Below are positions 1 to 8,237 of a DNA stretch of 31,015 bases, piece by piece. The position numbers were made by a program, and so were the translations under genes. A model generated the notes under the pieces. It searched no databases, was not told where the DNA came from, and saw only the letters and a list, made by a program, of their open reading frames with translations. The stretch's first letter is position 1; the number at the start of each line of letters is the position of its first letter. Source of the stretch: JBPCRW01 sp050996405 (GTDB lineage: Bacteria; Acidobacteriota; Blastocatellia; Pyrinomonadales; Pyrinomonadaceae); the NCBI GenBank assembly GCA_050996405.1, contig JBPCRW010000228.1, forward strand, positions 1-31,015, given 5' to 3'.

Positions 1-1201
1 CGTTTTTCAGCAGCACGAAAGATTCCGCCGCCGATTGACGCGCAAATTTGCGAAATTCTGGATTGAACACGACGGATTTTTCCCGCATTTGGTCGGCAAA
101 CGGTTTGTCGAAAAGTCCGAGACGGAATTTCGCGCGCAGAACGTCGCGCACGGCATTGTCAATCGCGGCAAGCGAAATTTTTCCTTCTTTTAAAAGTCGC
201 TCGCCGTTTTTGTTAATCAAGCGCGAAACCATTTCCATATCAACGCCGGCGTTTAGAGTGAACCGCGCCGCGTCCGCTTCGTCGAGCGCAACGCCGTGTT
301 TTAATAACTCAGCCGTCGCCGTGTAGTCGGTCACAACCAGAGCTTTCGATTTCCATTCGCCGCGCAAAATCGTTTTCCACAAAAACGGATTCGCCGTCGA
401 AGGCACGCCGTCGAGAGCGTTAAACGAAGTCATAAACGAGCCAACCCCAGCATCAACCGCCGCTTTAAAAGGCGGAAGATAAATATCGCGCAATTTACTT
501 TCCGACATATCGGTCGTGTTGTAATCGCGTCCGGCTTCCGCCGCGCCGTAAGCCGCGAAATGTTTCGCGCAAGCCATCACGCGGTCGTTCGCGCTGAAAT
601 CCGTTCCCTGAAATCCTCGAACACGCGCAAACGCGATTTGCGAGCCTAAAAAAGTATCTTCGCCCGCGCCTTCCATAATGCGCCCCCAGCGCGGGTCACG
701 CGCGATGTCAACCATCGGCGCGAACGTCCAATGCACGCCCGAAGCCCGCGCTTCCCGCGCCGCGATGTATGCCGATTTTTCGATTGACGGCAAATCCCAA
801 CTCGCCGATTCGCCCAGAGGAATCGGGAAAATCGTTCGATAACCGTGAATCACGTCAAAGCCGAACAGCATTGGAATTTTCAAACGCGAGCGAAGCGCGG
901 CTTTCTGTAATTCATTCGTCTGCTCGACTCCGCGCACGTTCAAAGTTGCGCCTAAAAGACCTTTTCGCGCCATTTCCAAATGTTCGGGTCGAAAAGTTCC
1001 GCTCGCGTCGCCGTCGAGCATTTGCAGTTGACCGAGTTTTTCCGCCAGAGTCATTCGCGCCACAAGAGCGTTAATTTTTCTTTCGACATCGTTTGTTTGT
1101 GAAGCCGTCGAAACGCGCCTTTGAGCAACTGCAAAAGATGCGTTTAAAACAATCGCGCAGAATAAAAAAAAGAAGAGATTGCGTTTAATGGCAAACCTCA
1201 T
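1..1201 (-). CDS. Glycoside hydrolase family 3 beta-glucosidase, BglX-like (3' end beyond window)
   Basis: The first 400 codons of a secreted GH3 enzyme that hydrolyses terminal beta-linked glucose or related sugars from oligosaccharides, probably in the periplasm. The frame stays open to the left edge, so the C-terminal domain is missing only because the window ends. The ATG at 1201 is preceded by GAGAGGAG about 8 nt upstream. Residues 1-26 form a signal peptide ending AVA-Q. The GH3 barrel is clear: FDVIHGYRT, RDPRWGR, the Lys-His pair at 213-214 (AKHFAAYG) and the nucleophile motif VVTDYTA with Asp292. The acid/base residue is not in view. The gene follows the TonB-dependent receptor on the same strand, and a LacI/MFS pair lies beyond that, which suggests shared sugar use. 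A terminator-like hairpin and a palindromic repeat separate it from the receptor gene. The exact substrate cannot be told. Family assignment is firm. Confidence 0.93.
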   Translation of the reverse strand, partial: MRFAIKRNLFFFLFCAIVLNASFAVAQRRVSTASQTNDVERKINALVARMTLAEKLGQLQMLDGDASGTFRPEHLEMARKGLLGATLNVRGVEQTNELQKAALRSRLKIPMLFGFDVIHGYRTIFPIPLGESASWDLPSIEKSAYIAAREARASGVHWTFAPMVDIARDPRWGRIMEGAGEDTFLGSQIAFARVRGFQGTDFSANDRVMACAKHFAAYGAAEAGRDYNTTDMSESKLRDIYLPPFKAAVDAGVGSFMTSFNALDGVPSTANPFLWKTILRGEWKSKALVVTDYTATAELLKHGVALDEADAARFTLNAGVDMEMVSRLINKNGERLLKEGKISLAAIDNAVRDVLRAKFRLGLFDKPFADQMREKSVVFNPEFRKFARQSAAESFVLLKN

Positions 1202-1213
1202 TTAGATTTCTCC

Positions 1214-1297
1214 TCTCAAAATGCGGAAACACGCACGTAGTAAGTGTTTTTTTTTTGACCTCTGCGCCCTTACTTCGTGCGGGCTTCTGCAAAAATG
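1214..1297. repeat. Interspersed palindromic element, copy A
   Basis: Imperfect inverted repeat with 22-bp arms at 1223-1244 and 1269-1290 (18 of 22 positions pair). The core is GCACG(A/T)AGTAAG. The same sequence recurs at 11503-11604, from TCTCAAAA through the right arm GTGCGGGCTTCTGC and the following A run. It lies in the intergenic space between the receptor and GH3 genes. Its right-hand neighbour on the minus strand is the GH3 ribosome-binding site, so it forms part of the GH3 leader. Confidence 0.8.
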
Positions 1298-1313
1298 ATT
1301 TGTTTTGTTAAGG

Positions 1314-1346
1314 AAAATAGGGCAAGCCAAATATCAGCCTGCCCTA
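1314..1346 (-). terminator. Rho-independent terminator after TonB-dependent receptor gene
   Basis: Read on the minus strand, TAGGGCA and TGCCCTA form a perfect 7-bp stem at 1340-1346 and 1318-1324. The stem is followed by TTTTCC. It starts 13 bp after the receptor stop codon. Confidence 0.6.
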
Positions 1347-1358
1347 ATTATTTTACGT

Positions 1359-4300
1359 CTAAAACCTTAATCGAATCTGCAATTCGACGACTCGTCCGGC
1401 AAGCGCGCCGTCGGGTTCGCCGAAGTTGGCGTTGTTGACGAACGTGCCGGAACTGAAAAATCCGAACGGCGCGAGATTCAAAGTATTGAAGATATTAAAG
1501 ACGTTGGCTCTAAGTTCGATGTTCGGATTTTCGCCCAAAAATGGAACTCCCGGAAGTCCGAATCGTTTGGCGAAGCTCATATCAACATCGAAATACTTCG
1601 GACCGCGAAAAGTGTTGCGTCCGATTCCCGGCGGGTTCGCTTGAAACGACGGCGAATTGCCGCGCGACGGGTCGTTGTTGAGTGTCGTGCTGAAATACTG
1701 GCTGCCGCCGCCCGGAAAATATCCGTTTGGCTGAAGGAATGTGCTGTTGGAAGTGTCTTGCGTAACTCCGCCGAAATAGGCAATCGGGCGCACGGGACCG
1801 AAAAAATCGCCGCCGACACCGCGAATTGATTGACCGATTTTTGGTGTCCAGGGGAAACCCGTGTGATACGTTAAAATTCCGCTTAACTCAAATCCGCCGA
1901 GCAGTTTTCCGGCTAAAGTTTTCTGGTTGCGGAAAAACGGCGACGTGACTAAACCCGACAAATTAAAATTGTGGCGCACGTCGAAATCCGACGGACCGCG
2001 TTCCTGTTTTAAATCAACCGGATAAGTTTGATTCGTGACCGCGCCGGGTCCTTCATTTGAAAGCGTGTCGAGGCTTTTGCTGAAACGATAGTTGGCGGCG
2101 ATTTGATAATTGTTTCCGAAACGCCTCTCGGCTCGCACATTCAAACCGTTGTAGCTCGCGCTGACATCGGGCGTGGCGAAATAGGCTGCAAAAATTCCGG
2201 GATTCGCCGTGTAAAGAAAATTCTGGTTGACGAGCCGGATTAAATGTCGGCTTTGATTGCCTTCGTAGCCGATTGAAGTGACGATTTTATACGGCATTTG
2301 ATATTGCAAATCGAGCGAGTATTTATAAACTATCGCGTTCTGAACTTTTCGCGGTGCGCCGTAAATTTCGACCGGATTGGGAATTATTTGCCCGTTTATG
2401 ACTGTCGGATTCGGCAAACCAGTCGACGGATTTATTCCTGACGCTAAAACACGATTTGCCGGATAACCGTTTGTCGAATTGTCAGAGCCAAGCGCATAAA
2501 GAATTCTTCCCCCTGCGAAAGGCGTGTTGCCAGGGTCGGGTCCAAACTCACCAGGCAGCACACCGCAGCAGATATTGTAACGGGCGAAAAACGGCGGGTT
2601 TCCGGCGGCGTTGGCAAACACGACTTCTGGAATCCGGTTGTAATAAATGCCGAAACCGCCGCGAATAACCGCCCGGTTTTCGCCCAGAAATCTCGAACCG
2701 AAAGAATCTTTAGTAGTCGGACTGTATGCGAAACCGACGTGCGGTCCGAAATTATATTTATTCGCGTCCGCCAGCGATTTAACGCCTACGAGTTTGGCGG
2801 AAGTTAAGGTTTGGTCGCCCGTGCCAAGCTGCAAATTGGTCAGACGGTTTCCCGTGTCAACGAGCGGCGAAAAATATTCGTAGCGCAAACCGAGATTCAA
2901 AGTCAGATTCGGAGTCGGTTTCCAATCGTCCTGCGCGAAGACCGAAATGTCGTTTGAGCGCAGTTCGCGTTTGGCGTTGGCGGGCGCGCCCGTTGTCGGG
3001 TCGGCGTTGATTGCCTCGAAAATCGGCGCGTCGTTCGCCAGATTGAAAAAGCCGACGAATGAATACAGCGGGCGCGCGCCGCCGCTTAGTTCGTTGTTGT
3101 TAAGTTCGCGGCGGAAAGAACCGCCTAATTTAAAGACATGGTTGCCGAAAACTCTGGTCGCGGTATCGGCAAGTTCGAGCGTGTTCTGCGAAAAAATCGC
3201 GGGCGTTGTTTCGGAGCGCGATGTTCCGAAACGAATTTGATTAAATGGCACGCCTTCGATTTGAATATTGGGAATGCCGAAATTAGTCGCTGACGAAGCC
3301 TGCACCTGATTGGAAGTAAAGCGCGTGAAATTCGTGCGAAATTCGTTGACCATTCTGCTTGTCAAATTGCTAATCCAGATTCCGGTCAGAACATACGTCA
3401 AAGGTTTGTCAAACACATCGCTGCCGGGACGACTCTGCGAGCCGACATCAACCGACAAATCGTTGCGGCGCGTCACGTAACTACTGAATGCAACTTGGTT
3501 TTTAGAATTTACGTTGTAATCAATACGCGCGTTAAACTGGTTTCCGTGCTGCCGCGTCGGGTCGCTCAAAAGCGCGTAGACAATATCCGGCACACCGTCG
3601 AAACCGCCGCCGATATTGGCGTTGCCGACTCCGTTTCCAAGCGGCAAATACGTGCCTCGCGTTCCCGTCACCGAGCCTAAATCCAAACCGCCCGCCACGT
3701 CGCGGCAGCGATTCGCCGCATCTCCGCCGAAAACCGCCGCGCAGGTTCGCGGAATTATCGAAATAACGCGCGGCGCGATTCCCGCCGATTGGAAAGCCTG
3801 CGCGGTGATGCCGTTCGGACGCGCGGCGATCACCTGCTGGCGATATTGCGGCGTTTCGACAAACGCCTGATACGGGTTATCCGAATTATTTCTCAAACCT
3901 TCGTAGGAGACAAAGAAAAATAATTTATTTTTGCCGCTATAAACGGCAGGTCCGCCTTCGCCGAAGTGCGGGTAGAAAAGCGGACCGCCGAGCGAGCCGC
4001 CGTATTGTTTGTAACGCTGCTCGACGCGCGTCTGCACTGCCGGACGCACTGAATTTCCGTAATATTTGTTAAAGGCGTTAAGTTCCGGCGCGTCGTATTT
4101 GAAAAACGCGCTGCCGTGAAATTGGTTCGTGCCGTTTTGCGAAACGACACGGATTTGCGCGCCGGAATTTCGCCCGTCTTCGGCGGAAAAACTCGAACTG
4201 GAAATGACGATTTCCTTGACCGATTCCTGATTCGGCGTAATGACGGACGCGCCGCCGTATTGCAGACTGTTGATGCTCACGCCGTCAAGCTGCAAATTAT

Positions 4301-4943
4301 TAGCCGTTACGCGCTGTCCGGCGGCACTGATTTGCGGCTGATTTTCCGATTGAAAAATCGAATTGTTCGAGCCGCCCGGACCCGGCGTGTTCGGCAAATT
4401 CACGGCGTTTCCGTTTCCGCTGCCGCGTGCCGAATCGCCGAAAACTCCCGGCGACAATCGCAGTAAATTAAACGGGTCGCGCCCCGCCTGCGGCAACTGG
4501 CGAATTTCCTGTGTGCCGATAGATTTCTGCACATTCGCGTTTTCGGTTTCGAGCGCGGGCGTTCCACTGTCGTTGACCGTGACGGTTTCGCTGATGCCGC
4601 CCGCTTGCAGCGTCACGTCCTGACCCTGCGTTATCTCTGCCGCCACGTCTATATTTTCGATGGATTGTTTTTTGAAATTGGTTTGTTCCACCGTCAAGCT
4701 GTATCTGCCCGGCGCGAGATTGGAAAAATTATACAAACCGCTTTCGTTCGTCGTGGTTTGCTGGGCGCGTCCGGTTTCGTTATTGGTCAAGGTAACATTC
4801 GCGCCGGAAATTACTCCGCCGCTCGCGTCCGTTACAGTGCCTTGTAATCCGGCTCGAAATTGCGCGTTGGCAACCGCCGCAAAAGCCAGAATCGCCAGAC
4901 CGCAAAGCAGACCGCTAAAAAATTTCGCTAACTTTCTGTGCAT
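1359..4943 (-). CDS. Oar-like TonB-dependent outer-membrane receptor with N-terminal carboxypeptidase-regulatory-like domain
   Basis: A 1194-residue outer-membrane transporter expected to import a large nutrient, probably a saccharide, using TonB energy. I chose the ATG at 4943 because GGAGG lies 7-8 nt upstream; the frame is open to a TTG at 4964. Residues 1-27 are a signal peptide ending ANA-Q. A carboxypeptidase-regulatory-like beta-sandwich follows (about 31-113: LQGTVTDASGGVISGANV, later PGRYSLTVE). Next comes a plug-like region (about 114-240, with LPQAGRDPFNLLRLSPGV) and a long beta-barrel ending in IRLRF, the usual terminal Phe of outer-membrane proteins. This layout is typical of the expanded acidobacterial Oar/CarboxypepD_reg receptors. 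No TonB box could be identified with confidence. The neighbours (GH3, LacI, MFS) and the LacI-like operator at its promoter point to sugar-controlled expression. The ligand is unknown. Confidence 0.9.
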   Translation of the reverse strand: MHRKLAKFFSGLLCGLAILAFAAVANAQFRAGLQGTVTDASGGVISGANVTLTNNETGRAQQTTTNESGLYNFSNLAPGRYSLTVEQTNFKKQSIENIDVAAEITQGQDVTLQAGGISETVTVNDSGTPALETENANVQKSIGTQEIRQLPQAGRDPFNLLRLSPGVFGDSARGSGNGNAVNLPNTPGPGGSNNSIFQSENQPQISAAGQRVTANNLQLDGVSINSLQYGGASVITPNQESVKEIVISSSSFSAEDGRNSGAQIRVVSQNGTNQFHGSAFFKYDAPELNAFNKYYGNSVRPAVQTRVEQRYKQYGGSLGGPLFYPHFGEGGPAVYSGKNKLFFFVSYEGLRNNSDNPYQAFVETPQYRQQVIAARPNGITAQAFQSAGIAPRVISIIPRTCAAVFGGDAANRCRDVAGGLDLGSVTGTRGTYLPLGNGVGNANIGGGFDGVPDIVYALLSDPTRQHGNQFNARIDYNVNSKNQVAFSSYVTRRNDLSVDVGSQSRPGSDVFDKPLTYVLTGIWISNLTSRMVNEFRTNFTRFTSNQVQASSATNFGIPNIQIEGVPFNQIRFGTSRSETTPAIFSQNTLELADTATRVFGNHVFKLGGSFRRELNNNELSGGARPLYSFVGFFNLANDAPIFEAINADPTTGAPANAKRELRSNDISVFAQDDWKPTPNLTLNLGLRYEYFSPLVDTGNRLTNLQLGTGDQTLTSAKLVGVKSLADANKYNFGPHVGFAYSPTTKDSFGSRFLGENRAVIRGGFGIYYNRIPEVVFANAAGNPPFFARYNICCGVLPGEFGPDPGNTPFAGGRILYALGSDNSTNGYPANRVLASGINPSTGLPNPTVINGQIIPNPVEIYGAPRKVQNAIVYKYSLDLQYQMPYKIVTSIGYEGNQSRHLIRLVNQNFLYTANPGIFAAYFATPDVSASYNGLNVRAERRFGNNYQIAANYRFSKSLDTLSNEGPGAVTNQTYPVDLKQERGPSDFDVRHNFNLSGLVTSPFFRNQKTLAGKLLGGFELSGILTYHTGFPWTPKIGQSIRGVGGDFFGPVRPIAYFGGVTQDTSNSTFLQPNGYFPGGGSQYFSTTLNNDPSRGNSPSFQANPPGIGRNTFRGPKYFDVDMSFAKRFGLPGVPFLGENPNIELRANVFNIFNTLNLAPFGFFSSGTFVNNANFGEPDGALAGRVVELQIRLRF

Positions 4944-5081
4944 TTCGGAATCCTCCAGGAACAAATTACTATCAAAAATTAAAATTGCGTGGAAACGTCG
5001 CTTTAAAGCGATAAAGGCTGACCAGATCTGAAATGCTTTTCAAACTCGCAGCCGGATAAATTTCGTTTATAAATATGACTT

Positions 5082-5110
5082 AGTGAATCGTTTTACTAAA
5101 TCGTTTTAGT
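5082..5110. promoter_or_regulatory. Two overlapping CG-centred palindromes, candidate LacI-family operators
   Basis: AGTGAATCGTTTTACT (5082-5097; 12 of 16 positions symmetric) and ACTAAATCGTTTTAGT (5095-5110; 14 of 16) share ACT, and both contain AATCGTTTTA. LacI-family regulators typically bind even-length palindromes with a central CG. The pair lies just downstream of the -10 of the receptor promoter, where a bound repressor would block transcription. The LacI gene starts 131 bp away. Assigning that regulator to these sites is inference. Confidence 0.65.
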
Positions 5111-5121
5111 TGACTTCAAGA

Positions 5122-5151
5122 CTTATAGCATTGTCTCCATAATTCAGTCAA
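5122..5151 (-). promoter_or_regulatory. Sigma-70-like promoter for the TonB-dependent receptor
   Basis: On the minus strand, TTGACT (5146-5151) and TATAAG (5122-5127) are separated by 18 bp. The predicted start is near 5115. That gives a leader of about 170 nt to the ATG at 4943 and puts the candidate operators in the first transcribed bases. Confidence 0.6.
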
Positions 5152-5167
5152 GACAATTCTTAAAAGT

Positions 5168-5196
5168 TTGTTCGGTTAAAGAACATTTTTTATAAA
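5168..5196 (+). promoter_or_regulatory. Candidate promoter for the LacI-MFS operon
   Basis: TTGTTC (5168-5173) and TATAAA (5191-5196) are separated by 17 bp. The -10 ends 44 bp before the LacI-family start codon. It does not overlap the candidate operators, so autoregulation is not evident from position alone. Confidence 0.45.
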
Positions 5197-5240
5197 ATAA
5201 TTTCTTGCGTTGCTCTTAATGATGTGCGAAACTTTGCGCT

Positions 5241-6323
5241 ATGCCGCGCCGAAAAAAAATTTTATCAAAGGAAAATCAGAATAATCGAAGCGTCAGTTTA
5301 AAAGAACTGGCGGCGCATCTCGGTTTGTCGCCGACTTCGCTTTCGATTGTTTTAAACGACGCTCCGGCGGCGGCGGCAATTCCGCAGGAAACCAAAGACC
5401 GAATTTTCGCGGCGGCGGAAAAATTTAATTATCGTCCGAATTATTTTGCGCGTTCTTTACGGGCGCAGCGCAGTTTTACGTTCGGCGTAGTCGTGCCGGA
5501 ACTTTCCGACGGTTATTCGGCGATGGTTTTAAACGGTGTCGAAGCCGCGCTCGCCAGCGAAGGATATTTTTATTTGACGACCAGCCATCTGCACCGCGAC
5601 GATCTTTTGGAACACAACCCGCAAATGCTTATCGAAAGACAGGTTGAAGGAATTATCGCAGTCGATACGCCGATTCGTTTTCAGACGGATTTGCCGGTCG
5701 TTTCGGTTTCCGGTCACGACGAAATTAAAGGTGTCACGAACGTTATTTTGAATCACCAGCACGCCGCCGAACTCGGTGTCGGGCATCTTTTCACGCTCGG
5801 ACATCGCCGAATCGCTTTTATCAAAGGACAGGATTTCAGTTCCGACACGAAAATTCGCTGGGAAACGATTACGGAAGCGGCGCGGAAACGCGGGCTGAAA
5901 ATCGATTCAAAATTGACGGCGCAACTCGAAGGCGATTTGCCGTCGCCGGAAATCGGCTACGTCGCCGCGAAAAAAATTCTTTCAAATAATAAACCTTTCA
6001 CCGCGCTTTTCGCCTTCAACGATATTTCGGCGATGGGCGCGATTCACGCGCTTCAGGAGGCAGGCTTGCGCGTTCCCGAAGACGTTTCGGTTATCGGATT
6101 CGACGATATTTATTTCGCCAAATTTAACAATCCGGCAATAACTACGATTCGCCAGCCGCTTTTTGAAATGGGCAAAATTGCCGCGCAGACATTGCTCAAA
6201 CGGCTTTCGCAAAAAAACGAAAACGGCGGCGAGATTCCGCAAACTTTAACCGTCGAACCCGAACTCGTCGTGCGAAATTCGACCGCGACGGTCTCGAAAA
6301 ATTCGCCCAAATCCGCTAAATAA
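5241..6323 (+). CDS. LacI/GalR-family transcriptional regulator
   Basis: A 360-residue DNA-binding regulator that should release or bind its operator when a sugar occupies its periplasmic-binding-protein-like domain. The helix-turn-helix is at about residues 18-38 (VSLKELAAHLGLSPTSLSIVLN). The hinge helix follows at 63-74 (NYRPNYFARSLR), with Phe at the position of the usual hinge Leu. The effector domain runs from about 80 to 345, including FGVVVPELSDGYS, GHRRIAFIKG, FNDISAMGAI and SVIGFDD. The ATG at 5241 gives the full N-terminus, but no good Shine-Dalgarno is visible. The MFS gene begins 7 bp after its stop, so the two probably form an operon. It diverges from the receptor gene, and the CG-centred palindromes between them are its likely targets. 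The effector is unknown. Confidence 0.93.
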   Translation: MPRRKKILSKENQNNRSVSLKELAAHLGLSPTSLSIVLNDAPAAAAIPQETKDRIFAAAEKFNYRPNYFARSLRAQRSFTFGVVVPELSDGYSAMVLNGVEAALASEGYFYLTTSHLHRDDLLEHNPQMLIERQVEGIIAVDTPIRFQTDLPVVSVSGHDEIKGVTNVILNHQHAAELGVGHLFTLGHRRIAFIKGQDFSSDTKIRWETITEAARKRGLKIDSKLTAQLEGDLPSPEIGYVAAKKILSNNKPFTALFAFNDISAMGAIHALQEAGLRVPEDVSVIGFDDIYFAKFNNPAITTIRQPLFEMGKIAAQTLLKRLSQKNENGGEIPQTLTVEPELVVRNSTATVSKNSPKSAK

Positions 6324-6329
6324 TCTCTG

Positions 6330-7514
6330 ATGCCAGACGATAAAACAACTGTCATTTCATCAGCCGCGCCGCTGAAAATTCTGCTTCATTTCGGATTTCT
6401 GGTTTCGGGAATCGTGACAATTTTAACCGGACAGATTCTGCCGATTCTTTCCGCCAGACTTCGTTTAAACGACGAACAGGCAGGCTATTTTTTTACCGTT
6501 CAATTTACGGGTTCGCTCATCGGAACTTTTCTGACGCAGACGTTTGCTAAACGTATCGGATTTGCGGGAGTAACGATTTTCGGCTGTTTGGCGATGGCGG
6601 CGGGAGTTTTATTTCTGAATTCCGAAATTTGGCTCGTCTGCCAGTCGGCGTTTTTCGTGATGGGTTTCGGCATCGGAATCACGCTACCCGCAATCAATAT
6701 GCTGACGGTCGAGCTTAATCCGCTGAACGCCACGTCCGCGCTTAATTTTCTGAATTTTTTCTGGGGAATCGGCGCGATTATCTGCAAACCGTTCGTCGAT
6801 TTTTTCGGCACGCGAACCAGCATTTTTCAGCCGACCATAATTTTAGCCGTTTTACTTTTGGCAATTGGTTTGGCTATTTTGTTTGTGCCGCGCGAAAAAG
6901 AACAAGCACAGTTTTTCGCCGAAAATGAACCGAAAAATTTAATACCGATTTGGACGACTCTAACGGCTTGGCTAATTACGCTGTTCAATTTTATTCACGT
7001 CGGATTTGAATCGGGCGCGGGCGGCTGGATTACAACTTATGCCAACCGTTTTCCGTCGGAAACGCGCTTTTTTTGGCTGTCGCCGACGCTCGCTTATTTT
7101 TTCTTTTTTGTCACGGGACGCGGAGTCGCGCCGATATTTTCGCGTTTTTTGAGCGAAAACAAAATGCTTTTAGTGAGTTTGCTGATACTAACTCTCGGCG
7201 TTCTAATTTTAGTTTCGGGAAACGGTTTTTGGATTTTAATTCTCGGCGCGTCTATTGCGGGTTTCGGAACGTCTTCGATTTTTCCGACAAATATGGCGCG
7301 TTTTACAAAAACTTTCGGCGCAACCGCCACCCGTCGCGCCACGCCGTTATTTGTTTCGGGAACGCTCGGCGCGGCTTTAATCACACAGTTAATCGGTTAT
7401 TTTTCAACTAATTACGGCAGCCTGCGAGTTGGAATGTATGTCTTGCTGGCAAGCTGTCTGAGCTTAATCGTTTTGCAAATCGCGCTGAGTTTTAATTCAA
7501 AAATCAGATTTTGA
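6330..7514 (+). CDS. MFS transporter, probably sugar uptake
   Basis: A 394-residue inner-membrane transporter of the major facilitator superfamily. About 11-12 hydrophobic segments run the whole length, starting with ILLHFGFLVSGIVTILTGQI and ending with VGMYVLLASCLSLIVLQIAL. The N-terminal half resembles the FucP/glucose-galactose branch in layout: LPILSARLRLNDEQAGYFFT, then SLIGTFL. A mid-protein soluble loop (about 187-205, PREKEQAQFFAENEPKN) separates the two six-helix halves. The gene starts 7 bp after the LacI-family gene with no promoter between, so it is likely co-transcribed. With the GH3 enzyme and receptor it would complete a path from outer-membrane uptake through periplasmic hydrolysis to cytoplasmic import. 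Substrate and coupling ion cannot be read from the sequence. It converges on the TlpA-like gene. Confidence 0.88.
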   Translation: MPDDKTTVISSAAPLKILLHFGFLVSGIVTILTGQILPILSARLRLNDEQAGYFFTVQFTGSLIGTFLTQTFAKRIGFAGVTIFGCLAMAAGVLFLNSEIWLVCQSAFFVMGFGIGITLPAINMLTVELNPLNATSALNFLNFFWGIGAIICKPFVDFFGTRTSIFQPTIILAVLLLAIGLAILFVPREKEQAQFFAENEPKNLIPIWTTLTAWLITLFNFIHVGFESGAGGWITTYANRFPSETRFFWLSPTLAYFFFFVTGRGVAPIFSRFLSENKMLLVSLLILTLGVLILVSGNGFWILILGASIAGFGTSSIFPTNMARFTKTFGATATRRATPLFVSGTLGAALITQLIGYFSTNYGSLRVGMYVLLASCLSLIVLQIALSFNSKIRF

Positions 7515-7567
7515 ATTACTTTGATGGGTTTCTGCTTTGTCTCTCGTCTTTGAAAATTTGGAACGGA

Positions 7568-8167
7568 TTAGTTTGCGTTTAATACTTTTTCGACACTTTC
7601 GTCCAATTTTGCGGGCGTCGCTGGTCCAAAGCCCGTAAAAACGCCGTTTAATCTGCCTTCGCGGTCAATCAGAAAACTTTGCGGAACGCCGCCGTAACCA
7701 CTCAACTTTAAAAGATTATCGAAAGTTTCGTAGTCTGACTGGGCGAGCGTGTAGTTTAATTTCATTTTTTCGCCGAAACTTTTTATGTTTTCAGGCAACT
7801 CTTTTTCCGCATTCTCGTCTCCGACATTTAATCCGATAACTTCAAATCCTTTTTCTTTATATTTGTTCTGCAATGTAACCAGAGTCGGCATTTCAGCACG
7901 ACAGGGCGGACACCAAATTCCCCAGAGATTCACCAGCACGACCTTTCCCTTGTAATCTTCGAGTTTGAAATCTTTGCCGTCCGCAGTGGTCATCGCCGCC
8001 TGCATAATCTCCGGCGAAACTGCCGGAAAATCGCTCGAACCTTTTTTTACGGCACTGTTATCAGAAGTCGTCTCAGGATTTGTCGCCGTTTTCGTGCAGG
8101 CAATTAAGCCCGAAAAAACTATACTGAAAAAAATAAAAAATGTAAGATTCCTTAATAAATATCTCAT
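7568..8167 (-). CDS. TlpA-like thioredoxin-fold lipoprotein
   Basis: A 199-residue lipoprotein of the TlpA/ResA type, likely membrane-anchored and acting as a thiol-disulfide reductant outside the cytoplasm. A lipobox (G-L-I-A-C, Cys24) follows a hydrophobic N-terminus. The redoxin domain spans about 50-197. It has the active site LWGIWCPPCRAEMP with Cys86 and Cys89, and the cis-proline loop GGVPQSFLID with Pro162. The ATG at 8167 is preceded by AGGGGG about 8 nt upstream. It lies 69 bp after the FHA-ABC transporter gene on the same strand, so it may be the last gene of that transcript. Such proteins often serve cytochrome c maturation, but no cytochrome or Ccm gene is present here, so its partner is unknown. 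Confidence 0.9.
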   Translation of the reverse strand: MRYLLRNLTFFIFFSIVFSGLIACTKTATNPETTSDNSAVKKGSSDFPAVSPEIMQAAMTTADGKDFKLEDYKGKVVLVNLWGIWCPPCRAEMPTLVTLQNKYKEKGFEVIGLNVGDENAEKELPENIKSFGEKMKLNYTLAQSDYETFDNLLKLSGYGGVPQSFLIDREGRLNGVFTGFGPATPAKLDESVEKVLNAN

Positions 8168-8216
8168 TAGAATTCCCCCTTGAAAAATTAAAAATCAAGC
8201 GTGACTAAAATATCCA

Positions 8217-8237
8217 AATTCGTAACTTGTGATTTAT
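8217..8237. repeat. Degenerate heptad array (AATTCGT-type), three units
   Basis: AATTCGT, AACTTGT and GATTTAT stand head to tail at the 3' end of the FHA-ABC gene and touch its stop codon. The units resemble those at 20915-20942. It is short and degenerate, so weaker than the other arrays. Confidence 0.35.
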
